Source of the DNA: Euphorbia lathyris
Lineage: Eukaryota; Streptophyta; Magnoliopsida; Malpighiales; Euphorbiaceae
Direction: 5' to 3'
DNA: 64,000 nucleotides
Assembly (NCBI RefSeq): GCF_963576675.1
Contig: NC_088915.1
Coordinates: 84,887,501-84,951,500, forward strand
Shown: piece by piece, positions 22,167-34,094 of the stretch
Layout: each line of letters begins with the position of its first letter
How positions within the stretch are numbered: position 1 is the stretch's first letter
Notes under the pieces: model-generated
The model's database searches: none
What the model was told of the DNA's origin: nothing
Seen by the model: the letters and a program-made list of their open reading frames with translations, nothing else
Made by a program: the position numbers and the translations under genes

Positions 22167-23238
22167 GCCATCGAAGATGTGTGGTCTACTAGCATATCAA
22201 GCTTCTCTTCTAGTAGTCATTTTGACCACCAAGAGCACCCTTCTGTCAATGATGCATTGTCTGATGTGGATGAGAGCAGGCTCACTCCTAAGGATATGGC
22301 TCTGATGCCATAACTTATCGAGTTGGAGGAGCATATCGCTTGGAGGCCTTTGGCTCTAAGGTGTGTGCCAGCGACCATATGCTCGTCAATGCTTGCATGA
22401 TATACGAGGCACACATTCATTAGGACTTGTGAGTTCCTATATTTCCTTTCTTTAACGAAGTCCTCCAAGAACTAAGATTGGCGCCCTTATAATTTATGCC
22501 TACCGCTTCGACAGTTGGTCTCCTTCTACTAGTTTTGCAGTTGGGATGGGCATAGGATGTCCGCTACCACTTTCAAACAATTTTGACATCCTTCCCAGGA
22601 TCCAAAGTCTTGTCATGTTTGTTGGAAGGCACAAAAGGTTGCCAAAAGCTTCTTTCATAATGACATAAAGAATGCGCTTAAGTGGAGAGATATTTTTTTT
22701 ATAGTACATAATGATTCTCCATTCCTCTTCCGGCCTTATAGAACCTTAATCCCAAAAGTGTTGCGAATCGTTAGCCTAGGCGGTGCTTGCTGAAGCCGGA
22801 TATGGCCATCTATAATTGGTTAATGGGTTCTTAAAGGAGACCGATGCCTGCTGCTGATATCATGACCGAACTGATTTTATGAGTATGTTGGACAGTTAAA
22901 CTCATCTTATTTACTAACCGTATGAGTAAAAAAAGTTTAGCTTTACAAGGTAAAAAAAACCATGTGCTTTCACATTTTGTCAAATAAGTACTTGTGAATT
23001 TTTTTTACAGAACGGAGACTGGATTTTTTTTCTGCGACCAGGAGAAGACTGAGTTTTTTCGCTTTGCTAAAAACAATGAACTCAAAATTAAAATGAGTGT
23101 TGACGACCTCAAAATTTGAAATTTGTTGATGATATTCTAAGCAACGTTAATTCTCCAACTTTTTAATTTTAATGTTGTTTAAGTGTTGTTGGTGAGAAGA
23201 AAGAAAGTGAATGTTTAGAAAGAGAAAGCTCCGATAAT

Positions 23239-23558
23239 TTAGAGGCTATACGGATGATTACGGATAATCAAGGACCAAGGGGTCGGTTGCATAATCTGGT
23301 CAAGGCAATCTGCAAGATCTAGAGGGATTTCGATCAGATTGAGTTCTCCCATGTGTTTCGTGAACAAAATCGGGTTGCATATCGATTGGCTTCGGAAGGG
23401 CATAATGCGGTTTTAGGTGTGTTTATTCTTTCAAGGCCTCCGGAGTCGGTTTCTAGTCTAATCTTGGAGGACAATATGGGAGCCTGCTTTCCCAGGCTTA
23501 TATATGGCTAGTTTTCGTTCTGTTTTGTTTTTTTTCTTTCTTCCTTACAAAAAGAAAA
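23239..23558 (+). mobile_element. 5'-truncated LINE tail with target-site duplication
   Basis: Only the end of a plant L1 RNase H-like domain remains: 'FSHVFREQNRVAYRLASEGH' and a terminal 'MGACFPRLIYG' before TAG at 23509-23511, with one internal stop. The insertion is bracketed by near-identical 22-bp repeats, 23217-23238 and 23559-23580 (AGAAAGAGAAA[G/A]CTCCGA...), two mismatches apart. The matching site in copy B (near 38010) has no insert. Confidence 0.85.
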
Positions 23559-23823
23559 AGAAAGAGAAAACTCCGAAAATGATAATTTTTAGAAAATAAA
23601 AAAGTTGGTTCCGTATTAAATGTGGTACTAATTAACTTTAGGCCTTAGAATTTTATTTAAATGTCATTTTTATAGTATCAAACTAAAAGATTGTCGTTTT
23701 TAGTAAAACAAAAACCTTGGTTACTATTTGGACAAAACAATTTTTTTTTTAAGATTTAGCCTAATTTTTTATTTTCATCTCTATATTTAATGGAAATGTT
23801 GTTTTTACAATTTTTATATTTAT

Positions 23824-23968
23824 TGGTCCAGGGTTCGATCCTCGCCTTTGGGAATGGAAAGAATTTCCGTGGCCAGCAGTCCCACCCATAGAGGTGCAAA
23901 CCATCTGCGAAAGTGAATAGTCATTGCTGTCGGCGGTGGATACACTTACGAACCAAAAAAAAAAAAAA
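23824..23968 (+). mobile_element. SINE-like fragment with A-tail
   Basis: Contains GGTTCGATCC, a pol III B-box-like sequence, then GC-richer unique DNA and a 14-base A run (23955-23968). The corresponding place in copy B (near 38275) lacks it. No A box is evident, so it is probably 5' truncated. A clear target-site duplication was not found. Confidence 0.5.
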
Positions 23969-24512
23969 CATTTAATTGTACTTTTTTTTCAGCATAATGA
24001 AAAAAACAAAAATTTCTATTATTGAATAACAACAACTTAAAAAAAATAATTTTTAAAATCGTAGTATTTATGGGCTTGTTGAAAGGCTAAATCAAATATA
24101 ATAATTATTGAAATTAGAAGTTATCTAAAAATTTTTTGGTAATAAGAAGTTACCTAATTAGTTAACAAGATAATAAAAAGTTTACGAGTATTTTCCATAG
24201 CATAAAAAGGTATCAATATCAAATTTAATTTAAATATTAAAAAAAAGTGTAAATTTAATAATAACTTATATAAATTTAATTGTAATGTTCTAAACAAATG
24301 GAAAAAAATGTAAATTTAACCATAACTTATAAAATTATGTAAATTTAATTTTAATGTTCTAAAAAAAATCAAATTTAAAATTACTCAAATTATGGTAAAG
24401 TTATTTGAAATTTGAAAATCTGAATTGAGAGTCAAACATATTATCAATTGTTTTGATACGGTAACTTTTACTTAAAACGTTAAAATTACAATAATACCAT
24501 TTAATACGTTAC

Positions 24513-24705
<193 letters not shown>

Positions 24706-24969
24706 TTCAAACAAAAAAACACGCGTCAATTCTCCTCTGTTCCTCACAGGAAAAACGTGCGAATTTTATGATCATTCTTCAACATTCTTGATCGATTTTC
24801 TTCTCTCACAATCATTGATCGATTTCTAATCTGTATTGAGATTAAACTCTGATTTTCTTCTCCGTTGAATTATCGATCGATTTTCTACTCTCAACATTAC
24901 TGATCGATTCTCTTGACATCAACATTATCGATCGATTTCTCATCTGTATTCATATAATTCAATTTGAAT

Positions 24970-27900
24970 ATGGAATACGAACACCAAAATATGGAATCTG
25001 AAGACAACAATCAGTGCAATATGACACACACCACAACATCATCTCCAGGTATTTTGCTTATATCTGAAACTTTACATTTATCTGATATATATGAATTTGT
25101 TGATAATAGATTTATCTGAAATTTATCTGATATATATGGATTTCTTGATAATAGTTGTTCTAAACTTATTCTCAGACTTGATAATAGCTTTCTTACACTA
25201 ATTATTAACAAAAACTGTACTATAAATTCTAACAAATTGTAATTCTTGTTCCATGTGAATATATCATATGTTCCATATTAATATATCATTTGTTCAAACT
25301 AGATATACTAATTGTTCCGAACTAATGTACCATTTGTTCCAAGTACATATTTGTCCTAATCTCAATTCTCTTACCTGTTTTGTAGATTTGCTTTCGCCTA
25401 GTTACTCTTCTACTGCAATTGTACCTTACATACCAGAAGTAATTACAAGACTCAGCCCTAACGGAACAAAAATATGGATTCCTAATTGTTCAAATGAGTT
25501 AAAACCTGCTCTTGGAATGATATTTGAGAATTATAATAAAGCTCAAGAATTCTACAAATCATATGCATGTGCTGCTGGATTTAATAGTAGGATATCAACT
25601 TCAAGAAAGAAACAAGGTGTTATAAAAGAACAATTTTTTGTATGCAATAAAGAAGGTTACAAATATCACAAAAGAAAAGCAACATCCAGTGATATAAAAA
25701 CCAGAAAAAAGACACTCAGTCGCGTAGGATGCAGTGCTAAAATGATTATCAAACTTTCCGACAATGGAAACTATGAAGTGACACAGTTTAAAGAAGAACA
25801 TAATCATCTTCTATACACTCCAGGATGTGTACAATATCAAAAAGAGGGCAGGAACATGAACATTCTACTCAAAAAGATGGTAGTTAATAATGCAAAGGTA
25901 AAACATTTTCTTCATAATAGTTATGCATTATAAATATTAAACTGTTTACTTATAGAATTTTGCTCATTTCATCTAAAAATAAAATAAATTCTGATTTGGT
26001 TGAACAGATGAATGTTGGTCCTCTAAGAACTTATAGACAAGCAAAGGAACTTTATGGAGGATATGAAAATATTGGTGCATCGAAGATAGATTTTAAGAAC
26101 TTCCAGAGAGACTTGAAAGCATATATTAAGGATTCAGATGCACAAATGTTTGTAGATAATTTTCAGAAAAAAAAAGGAGTTATGGAGTGCATTATTTTTC
26201 GAATTTGAAGTAGATCAAGAAAGCAGACTATGTAGAGCTTTATGGGCAGACCCTGTATGTATCAAAAACTACGCTCTTTATGGTGATATGGTCTCATTTG
26301 ACACCACATATAGCACAAACAGGTACTACATAATAATCTTTGACATAAAATTATTGCTTTCTGCCATTCATATACTGATTTTGAAACACAAAAATTGTGT
26401 CATGTTCTTCAAACAGAAAACTTATTTTTATGTTACAATGAACATGTATAATATGATATTTGGACCATTTACTAGGGTTGACAACCACAAAAAATGTATT
26501 ACATTTGCATCTTGTTTCGTGGCTAACGAAGATATTGCATCATTTGAGTGGGTTTTTAAAACATTTATGAAAGTAATGGACAACAATGAGCCGATTTGCT
26601 TGATAACAGACCAAGATCCAGCAATGATAGTTGCAATAAAAAATGTTTTAAAAAAAATAGAACACAGATCTTTCATGTGGCACATTATGAAGAAGATGTC
26701 AGACAAAATAGGTACGAAAAATCATTCTATGCTATTTATTTTCTATTATCCCATTCAATAAATACAATGTTCCAACAGAATACATGTGTTGTTCCATACG
26801 AATACATAAAATGTTCCAACAGGATATATGTGTTGTTCAATACACATACATTAATTTTATTCTAAACTCTTTTCTTACTAATACAGGAAGACAAATAATG
26901 CAAGAAACAGATTTTATCACAAAGATAAATTCTTGCGTGTGGAGTGTTGAATTGGAACCAGAAGAGTTTGAACAAAAATGGATGGAAATTATTTTGGAAT
27001 TCAATTTACAAGAACATGGATGGCTGAAACACATGTATGATATAAGATCAACATGGATTCCTGCTTATTTCAGAGACTCATTCCTAGCGGGCTTAATGAG
27101 AACAACCTCAAGGTCAGAAAGTGAAAATCACTTCTTCACTTCTTTCACAAAAATTCATTTAACTCTCATTGAATTCCTCCTCCGGTTTGAGGGTGCAATG
27201 GAAGCACAAAGACATGCACAAGGAAAAAATGACAATAATTCTAAACACTCAATACCTATGACTCAAACACCAATTCCTATCGAAAAGCATGGATCAGAAG
27301 TATTTACAAGAACAATCTTCTATGAATTTCAAAAACAAGTGATAGATGCTTCATTTAAATGTGGCGTTGATGATATACAGAAACACACTGACAAATGCAG
27401 AATCACTGTAAGGGAAAAAGGTAAAAAACAACATATCAGGTTGTTTATAATACAGACAACAGTGACACAACATGTTTGTGCAAGATGTTCAATAGAGCAG
27501 GAATTCCCTGTAGACATATGGTGCTCGTATGGAAGGATAGGATGCTGGGAAAAATTCCTGACCAGTATGTGCTAAACAGATGGAAAATATTACCAGAGAT
27601 AACATTGCAAAATAATGTTATAGAAGAATGTGCTAGAACAATGGGAAAGAAAATAATGTTGAATAACTTATGGAGTGAGATTCACATGACTATGTGTTTG
27701 GCTGAAGGGGATGAAGATGACCTAAATAATCTCACAAGAAACATTCAATCATTGAGGACAGAGCTGGAAGCAAAGAAAAGAAAGAACATCAACAATTCTA
27801 CTAAAATTCAAGACATAGAGATGTTGGTTGGAACAAGTCGGCCCTCTGAAGTTCTAATCAAAGAACCTAAAATTTCTAAAAACAAAGGAACTGGGATTCA

Positions 27901-28042
27901 GCTTACAAACAGTGAGAAAAGATTGAAGGGAGAAAAAGAGAAAGCAATTGAACAATCACAGAAAAAACAAAGGATGTGCAAAGGATGTCACCAATTGTGC
28001 AACCATGACATTAGAAACTGCCCAGAAAAAGCAAAGAGATAA
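24970..28042 (+). pseudogene. MULE transposase (FAR1 domain, DDE core, SWIM finger)
   Basis: Multi-exon transposase. Exon 1 (24970-25048, donor GT at 25049) joins in phase to exon 2 at 25386. Exon 2 holds a FAR1-type DNA-binding domain: 'FENYNKAQEFYKSYACAAGF', 'RVGCSAKMIIKLSDNG' and 'FKEEHNHLL'. Exon 3 starts at 26008. The DDE core has 'MVSFDTTYSTN', 'ICLITDQDPAMIVAIKNV', 'MWHIMKKMSDKIG' and 'TTSRSESENHFF'. The SWIM finger is 'CLCKMFNRAGIPCRHMV', and the tail is a zinc-knuckle-like 'CKGCHQLCNHDIRNC' before TAA at 28040-28042. Two frameshifts are visible: one extra base near 26175 (A9/GG run) and one missing base near 27431. The intron after 'TTYSTNR' (from about 26323) has no clear acceptor. 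It is a recently disabled transposase. Confidence 0.82.
25245..25345. repeat. TGTTCCA micro-repeat, intronic array 1
   Basis: Five (A/T)TGTTC(C/A)(A/G) units at a spacing of about 19-22 bases, inside intron 1 of the transposase. The same motif recurs at 26769-26840, 29535-29615 and 29826-29990. Confidence 0.75.
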
Positions 28043-28182
28043 GGTAAAATCCCTATGTCTAAACTTTCTTTCCTCTAACAGTATATTTTGTTATTTGACT
28101 TCACTTGGAAACCTGTGATTTTTTTTGGAACAACTTGTTATTATATGTCTTGATAATACATTTCTTAGAAAGATCAAATAAG

Positions 28183-28390
28183 ATCATTATCGCGACCTAA
28201 AACATCATTGTTATATTGCTCAGTCTTCCGTTTCAGATTCTTCTTCACTTCCTTCAGCTTCTCCTTCAAATCCACTTTCTCCTCCTCTCGTTTCACAATG
28301 AAACACATCACGGACTCACAAAATAAAGACAAAAGCGTTTATGCCCTTCAGCTTCGCCGTGATGCAATCAACATCCCCTTCCATAAACGT
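28183..28390 (-). pseudogene. Degenerate tandem copy of the small coiled-coil ORF
   Basis: Closely similar to 28553-28770, about 370 bases upstream in the same orientation. It keeps peptides like 'TFMEGDVDCIT' and the Glu/Lys-rich coiled-coil part, but is broken by stops and has lost the N-terminal Ser-rich region. Confidence 0.7.
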
Positions 28391-28457
28391 TTCACTAACA
28401 ATATATGAACATCAATAATATATAGAAGTATAAAAAACATAACAAAAAAATATATCA

Positions 28458-28886
28458 TTAAATAAAAAAAAACATATAAACATAAACATAAAAAACATAC
28501 AAACATAAAAATAAAAACAATTGTTCACAATTAAAAAAAACATTAAAAAAAATCATTATCAGGACCCATAACATCATTATTATATTCTTAATCTGGTCCT
28601 TCAGATTCATCTTCACTTCCTCCAGCTCCTCCTTCAACTCCACTTTCTCCTCCACTCTTTTCTCAATGAAAGACATCATTGAGTCACAAAATAAAGACAT
28701 GAAAGCCTTCATGCCCTTCAGCTTCTTTATGATGTCGTCAATATCCCCTTCCATAAAAGTTTCCTCCATATCTTCAATAACTTTAAATAGCTCATCAGGA
28801 ATTTCACTCCGTTCTTTACGTACTAAAGGTTCAACAGGAGAAGAAGACCTCGTTCTCTTAGACGAACTCGAACTGCTTCCTGACAT
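28458..28886 (-). CDS. Small Ser-rich, coiled-coil protein of the MULE
   Basis: A 142-residue open frame: 'MSGSSSSSSKRTRSSSPVEP', then an acidic helix ('ELFKVIEDMEETFMEGDIDD') and a Glu/Lys heptad-like stretch ('EKRVEEKVELKEELEEVKMN'), ending in a hydrophobic Leu/Ile/Phe tail from AT-rich DNA that may not be real coding. It lies between the transposase and the ULP gene. I do not recognise a family. Its open frame and partial duplicate argue that it was once a gene of the element. Confidence 0.5.
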   Translation of the reverse strand: MSGSSSSSSKRTRSSSPVEPLVRKERSEIPDELFKVIEDMEETFMEGDIDDIIKKLKGMKAFMSLFCDSMMSFIEKRVEEKVELKEELEEVKMNLKDQIKNIIMMLWVLIMIFFNVFFNCEQLFLFLCLYVFYVYVYMFFFI

Positions 28887-28889
28887 CTT

Positions 28890-30124
28890 TGCTTCAATTC
28901 AACTTCTACTAAAAAAATACGATCAATAAATAGAGCAATACTATTTATAGAATTTTATTTAGTCTCTTCAACTTCATACTATCAAACACGCTTTCTTTCA
29001 TTCAAATGATTATCTATTGGGAAACTCAGCAGCTTTAATTTATTGAGACTCTTCAAATTATACTTTTCCTGCAATGAAACACGGCTTTTCATTCAAAATA
29101 AATGTATATTGGGAATCTCAACAGTATTAAGATTATTACGTATATGAATTTTTTTATTAAATGCAAACTAAAATAAATCTGTGAATCAGTCTCTTAAACT
29201 ATTGGTATTATTTCCTATATAAATCTGTGAATCAGTCTCTTAAACTATTGGTATCAGAATCAATAATTATTTCCTCATTTATTTATTATTGCAAAGGGGA
29301 TGAATTAAAATCAGATTAAAATAAATCTGTATTCATTTTATTAACAATTAAAACTTTAATGAAACATATACCATGTATTAATTATATTCAAACAAACAGT
29401 GATTACTTATTGATCCCTTATTACTGAAACAAATGTAACTATATCATTTCATTTTCTATTTTACAGGATGAATCCTCAAAAGCAAACTTACTGATCAATT
29501 GGATATACTCTTATATTCTTCCAACGGTATACATAATATGTTCCATTCTATGAACTGTATTGTTCCATCAGAATACATATGTTGTTCCGGAATAAATATT
29601 ACATTGTTCCATCAGAAATAGTTACATTCTTTTTATTTACTTTAATGTGATCTAAACTCATTTCCCATTCCAACATAATTAGTACTATGTTCCAACACAA
29701 TTTGTTTAATAAAATGATGATTATTAAATGGATAATGTATATAAAGTGGTTGTGAGTATGAACCATTGGATATGCTCTTATATTGATCCAAAGGTATACA
29801 TAAATTGTACAAATTGTTTAATATAATTATATCATTTGTTCCAACTTAATGTACCATTAAGTGGTTGTGAGTATTGAAAAAGGATGTGGATGAATTCTAC
29901 CAAATTGTACCACTTGTTCCATGTAATTATTTAGTTTGTTCCGAATGAATATACCATTTGTTCCAATTAAATGTAACGTCTGTTCCAAATGAATTATATC
30001 TGCTAAATATTGAATATATTGACATCTGTTAAGAATAAACAAATATAATTTAAAAAACCTTTTTAAATATAAAATTTTATATACAAATTCTAAAATATAT
30101 TTACAAATTTAAGATACAAATATG
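28890..30124. other. AT-rich spacer with TGTTCCA arrays
   Basis: No gene was recognised. It contains two clusters of (A/T)TGTTCC(A/G) units at about 22-base spacing (29535-29615 and 29826-29990). A repeated phrase (ATAAATCTGTGAATCAGTCT, near 29170 and 29219) forms a short tandem duplication. Confidence 0.6.
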
Positions 30125-31195
30125 CTATTCTAAATTTAGTCCAGCTCCAACAACCCATTCTTTTGACTTCTTATCAATTTCTTCAATAAGCTGATTTATT
30201 GGATTCAAAAGAATGCTCCAGCAATAAAGAATTCTAAGCTTTCTAAAATCTTTTCCCTGCAAAAAAAATGATATAATAAAATAGAATAATAGTAATACAA
30301 ACTGTTACATAAAGAATTTACAACATATACCTTAGAATTCTCTGTCAATCCAATATTCCACTCCTTCACATTCTGACCCATGTATGTTTCCATATGCTTC
30401 AAAAGAAAAATACCACAATCATTGTGGTTATTGTTGCTTCTCCACTTCATCCTCAGGCTTTGCACTTTGTATGCACACATTTGTTTTAATGAAGAAGCAT
30501 CATTTTTTAAAACAAAATGAGCATAGTATTTTAACTACAACAAACAAATCAGAAAATATGTTATCACATATACAAAAAAAAAAAACAAAGAATGAAGTAA
30601 ATCATGTTACAACATACCAATTGTTCTAGACAATCATCATACTTATCAGCACGACTGATTTTTCGAGGGAGTGTCATATTATCCAATATTTCAACAGTCT
30701 TTGAAAGATTGTTGACAACAATCAGATAAAAATGTGCATGAGAAATAACAGGGAAAAACACCTAATAAACACAAAAAAAACATTAGTATCTCAATACATT
30801 TTACAGTATTCAACAGCTGTTGTTCCACCATAAAACTTACCAATTCAACATCAGCCAAGTTTTTAAAATTGAAAAAAGAAAGTTCAGTCGCAAGCCTTTC
30901 CTTAAAATTATGTTCTCTTGATCTACTAGCTCCAGAAAACAGAAGATTCTACAAAATAATCAAAACAACATTTAGCACAACAATTATTTACAAAATGAAA
31001 ACAAAAAACAAACTTATAAAGTTAAGAAACATACAAAAGCATATGTACTGAATTTTTTTTTTCAATTTTCCATTATATTTCTTCAATTCTTCAGTGTTCA
31101 AAATTGAACTCCAAGCATCCATAATATTATTGACAATATGATCATGACCAGACAGTGATAAAATCTCCTGTTTATCAATAAAGGTTTGTCCATCA
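30125..31195 (-). other. Second (C-terminal) ULP1-like domain, KI type
   Basis: Exons at 31035-31195, 30841-30948, 30618-30761, 30331-30534 and 30125-30256 have GT-AG borders and agree in phase, except for one surplus base in the A10/T10 run. Landmarks: 'SGHDHIVNNIMDAWSSILN', 'HAHFYLIVVNN', 'VEILDN' and 'NDCGIFLLKHME'. The oxyanion Gln six residues before Cys is Asn here. Confidence 0.75.
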
Positions 31196-31680
31196 CTGAA
31201 AAATACATCACTTCAAAACAAGGAAAAAAACTATCAGTATATGCCAAAATAACATATAAATTCATATAACAAACATAACTTCAACTTCTTACCTGCTTAA
31301 ACCAGGACTCAGTGCAAATTCAACAATCCTCCTTTTACGACTATCCATATTCTCCATCAACTTTGGATGCCGAGAAATAAATGGAGAACGGAGGTACTTA
31401 GATTCCTTAACAGTCCTCCTTACACGACCTCCTCCACCATTTTCATTATCAATACCATATCTCAAAATAATATCTCCCAAATCTCGACGTAATTCATTCA
31501 TAACATCTATACCGTAAGATGACCTCCTAGCATACTTATCCCACTAAAAAACATATCACAATCCACAACATGAATCAAAACTATAACTTCAACATGTCAT
31601 ATATTAAAACTAATTATTCCAAGAATAAACACCAATTGTTCAAAGAAGAAACACCAATTGTTCAAAGAATAAACACTTAC

Positions 31681-32195
31681 AATATTGTCAATTTTCAACA
31701 CTTTCTCAGACACTATATCATCCATATACTTCATTATATAATAGCCACAGCTTTTTGTATCTTTCTGAGATGGAATATTCTGCAAAATAAAATACAAACA
31801 ACTTAAAAACAATAAAAAAAAATACACAAATATACATACAAATTAAACACGTACCACAGGGCAAATCCATTTTACCAAAACCTTCTCATGATAAAAAAAA
31901 ATAATAGATCTGCAAAACAAATTCATATATATGTCAAACTATTGCATTCAAAAAATAAAATACATTATAAAAAAGCATTTGATTATTAAACATACTCATC
32001 AACAACATATCTCCATTGATCATTTTCCAAGCCTAAACGAGATTTCAATGGATCCAAAAGAAAAACACGTTTCCGCTCAAGATCAACGACAGTCAAAGTC
32101 CAATGATACCTGAAGAAAACAAACACATTAGTAAAACTATAATATATTATTAAACAAATAAAATAAATCATCAGTATAGACAAATAATGCATACT
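31681..32195 (-). other. First ULP1-like domain, of the type seen in CACTA/TNP2-associated proteins
   Basis: Exons at 31996-32109, 31855-31909 and 31681-31779 (phases 2, 0 and 0) carry 'HWTLTVVD', 'LLDPLKSR', 'VKWICPV' and 'QKDTKSCGYYIMKYM'. The His/Asp/Gln/Cys set is complete, with Gln exactly six residues before Cys. The CGYY-I/V-M-KYM style resembles the C-terminal Ulp1 domains common in CACTA-linked plant proteins rather than the KI type. Confidence 0.7.
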
Positions 32196-34094
32196 CTTTG
32201 TTTCGCGGTATCAGATACAAACATTTGTTGCCAGACTGTTCATATCTCTCTGTCAAAAACTTGATTTTCTCCCCAAACGTATTAACTCTTTCAAAATGAT
32301 TAGTTATGTTTGGATCAACAAGGGAGAAGGTGGTATCCAATCTATCATTATTCACAATCACATCATAAAGGTGCCCGTACAAAACACACACGAAACATAT
32401 ACAGTAAACATGTCATTCAAAAAAATAAAACAATATAATCACTAATACAAACATGCAATTATAGATAAAAAAAATACCTCATGTAATACAAAATTGGGTC
32501 ACACCCTATTGGACCTAGATCAGCCAATTCACGAATATCCTTCCTCAATATAACTGCTTTCACCGGATGACCAAAAATGTAATCTTCAAATGTGGACATA
32601 AATAATTGTTAGCCCATCTACACATATCGGCAAATTCATCTGGAACATCTCCAGGCAAACACTCCAAGTCTATATCATCATCATCATCAGAATCAGACAT
32701 CTCTGTCTCAATTGCATCATCGATATCACTGGTGAAAATATAAAACAACTCAAATATATAACAAAAAAAAATGTTCCACACATATACAAGAAAGGTTCCA
32801 AAAAACTGAACCATTTGTTCAACAAATAATAACTTACACAATTTCATCAGTACGATCAACCTCCTCATCCCCTTGATCTTGATTTACACAAACTAAAGCA
32901 CGAGCCCCAGAAACTATATCAGCAGCCCTACAAACAAAATAAAACATCAATTAATCCACAAATATTAATTGAGATGTTCCAAATCAAAAAACAGGAATTA
33001 TTCAAACATAATAAATTACATTTCAGATGAAACAGGTTGATCAGCTAAAGACTGGCTTAACAACTCAAATTGAGGAGCAGAATTCATCTTTATTTTCAAC
33101 CTCAGACCTTCAGATGACCCCACTTTCCCTCTAACTTTCTTCACTACTCCTCTCTTCTTCTTCTTATTCTTCTCCTTCTCTGCTCCTCCTCTCTCTTTTT
33201 CTAAATCTTCAGCTATCTTTCTCTGTACTTGCTTGTTATATTCTTCATTAACAGCATTATATTCTTCCCAAAAGCCAGGCAGATTAAAAAATCATTATCC
33301 TCATCAGATTCTTTAAATAATCTTCCCGAATGCTCACTTGCTGGCATTCGCTCGGAACGCTGGCTCATCCTCTCTTCCTTACTCACTCTGTACTTAGTAA
33401 AAATATTTTCAACAAATGTATTCATCCGTACAGGTAAGTCATTCTCGTCAAACATATTTTCAGCTTCATCCACCAATATAAACATCTCAGTTATTAGCTA
33501 ATTTTCTAGCCACTGATTTAAACCTGAAAGTGAATTCCTGCATTTATAAAAACACTATTTACTAATTTATCAAAACGAAACACAATCTTCTATATAAAAG
33601 AAAAACACAGATGCATACCATGAAGTAACTGGGACAGCCAGAAACTCCTTCTTGAGTACCTTCTTCTTCTTCTTACCTTCAACGTTAGGGCCTTCACATT
33701 CTACCTCTGGTTCAGATTTCACTAATCTCTTCAATACAATTCCCTTGCCAAAACCACTGGCTTTTTCCAACTTAATTCTTTCAGAGATTAGAACATTATT
33801 CCACACAGAAGTTAGTGGAAAGGAACGTGGCCTCAAATCAACCCCACGTTGCAAACGATCAAAATAACATATCTACAATAAAAAAAATGAGAAAAACAAA
33901 TTATAAGCAAATACATAAATTATTCAAAATAAATTCCAACATATTAAAACAATTACCAGTATAAATGGAAGAGGGACTGTGAAAAAATATGGATTAGAAC
34001 CGTTCTTGAAAGAACGAACAGAATCTATAAGATGCTTAAAACTAAACCGGCACCAATCTAACTTCAAAATTTCAGTCACATTCATGCATATATA

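Larger units (their letters stand above)
30125..34085 (-). pseudogene. ULP1-like gene encoding two C48-type protease domains
   Basis: Minus strand, about a dozen exons. It starts at the ATG at 34083-34085 ('MNVTEILKLDWCRFSF'), an N-terminal domain typical of plant KI-type ULPs. A charged nuclear-looking middle follows (KKKKK, acidic runs near 32640-32700). Protease domain 1: 'YHWTLTVVDLERKRVFLLDP' (His, Asp) at 31996-32109 and 'NIPSQKDTKSCGYYIMKYMD' (Gln, Cys) at 31681-31779. The donor after 'KIDNI' (31680) joins in phase 0 to 31543, which leads into domain 2. Domain 2: 'VISHAHFYLIVVNNLSKTVE' (His) at 30618-30761 and 'SNNNHNDCGIFLLKHMETYM' (Cys; Asn where Gln is usual) at 30331-30534. The TAG is at 30125-30127. 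Frameshifts are seen near 32610 and in a T10 run at 31053-31062, and one acceptor near 32400 is unclear, so it is probably inactive now. ULP1 proteases cleave SUMO-like conjugates; the element-borne ones have no proven substrate. Confidence 0.7.

Noticed and set aside
23824..23850. Possible tRNA gene from the B-box-like GGTTCGATCC
   Set aside because: No A box, no cloverleaf and an A-tail follow; fits a SINE fragment better.
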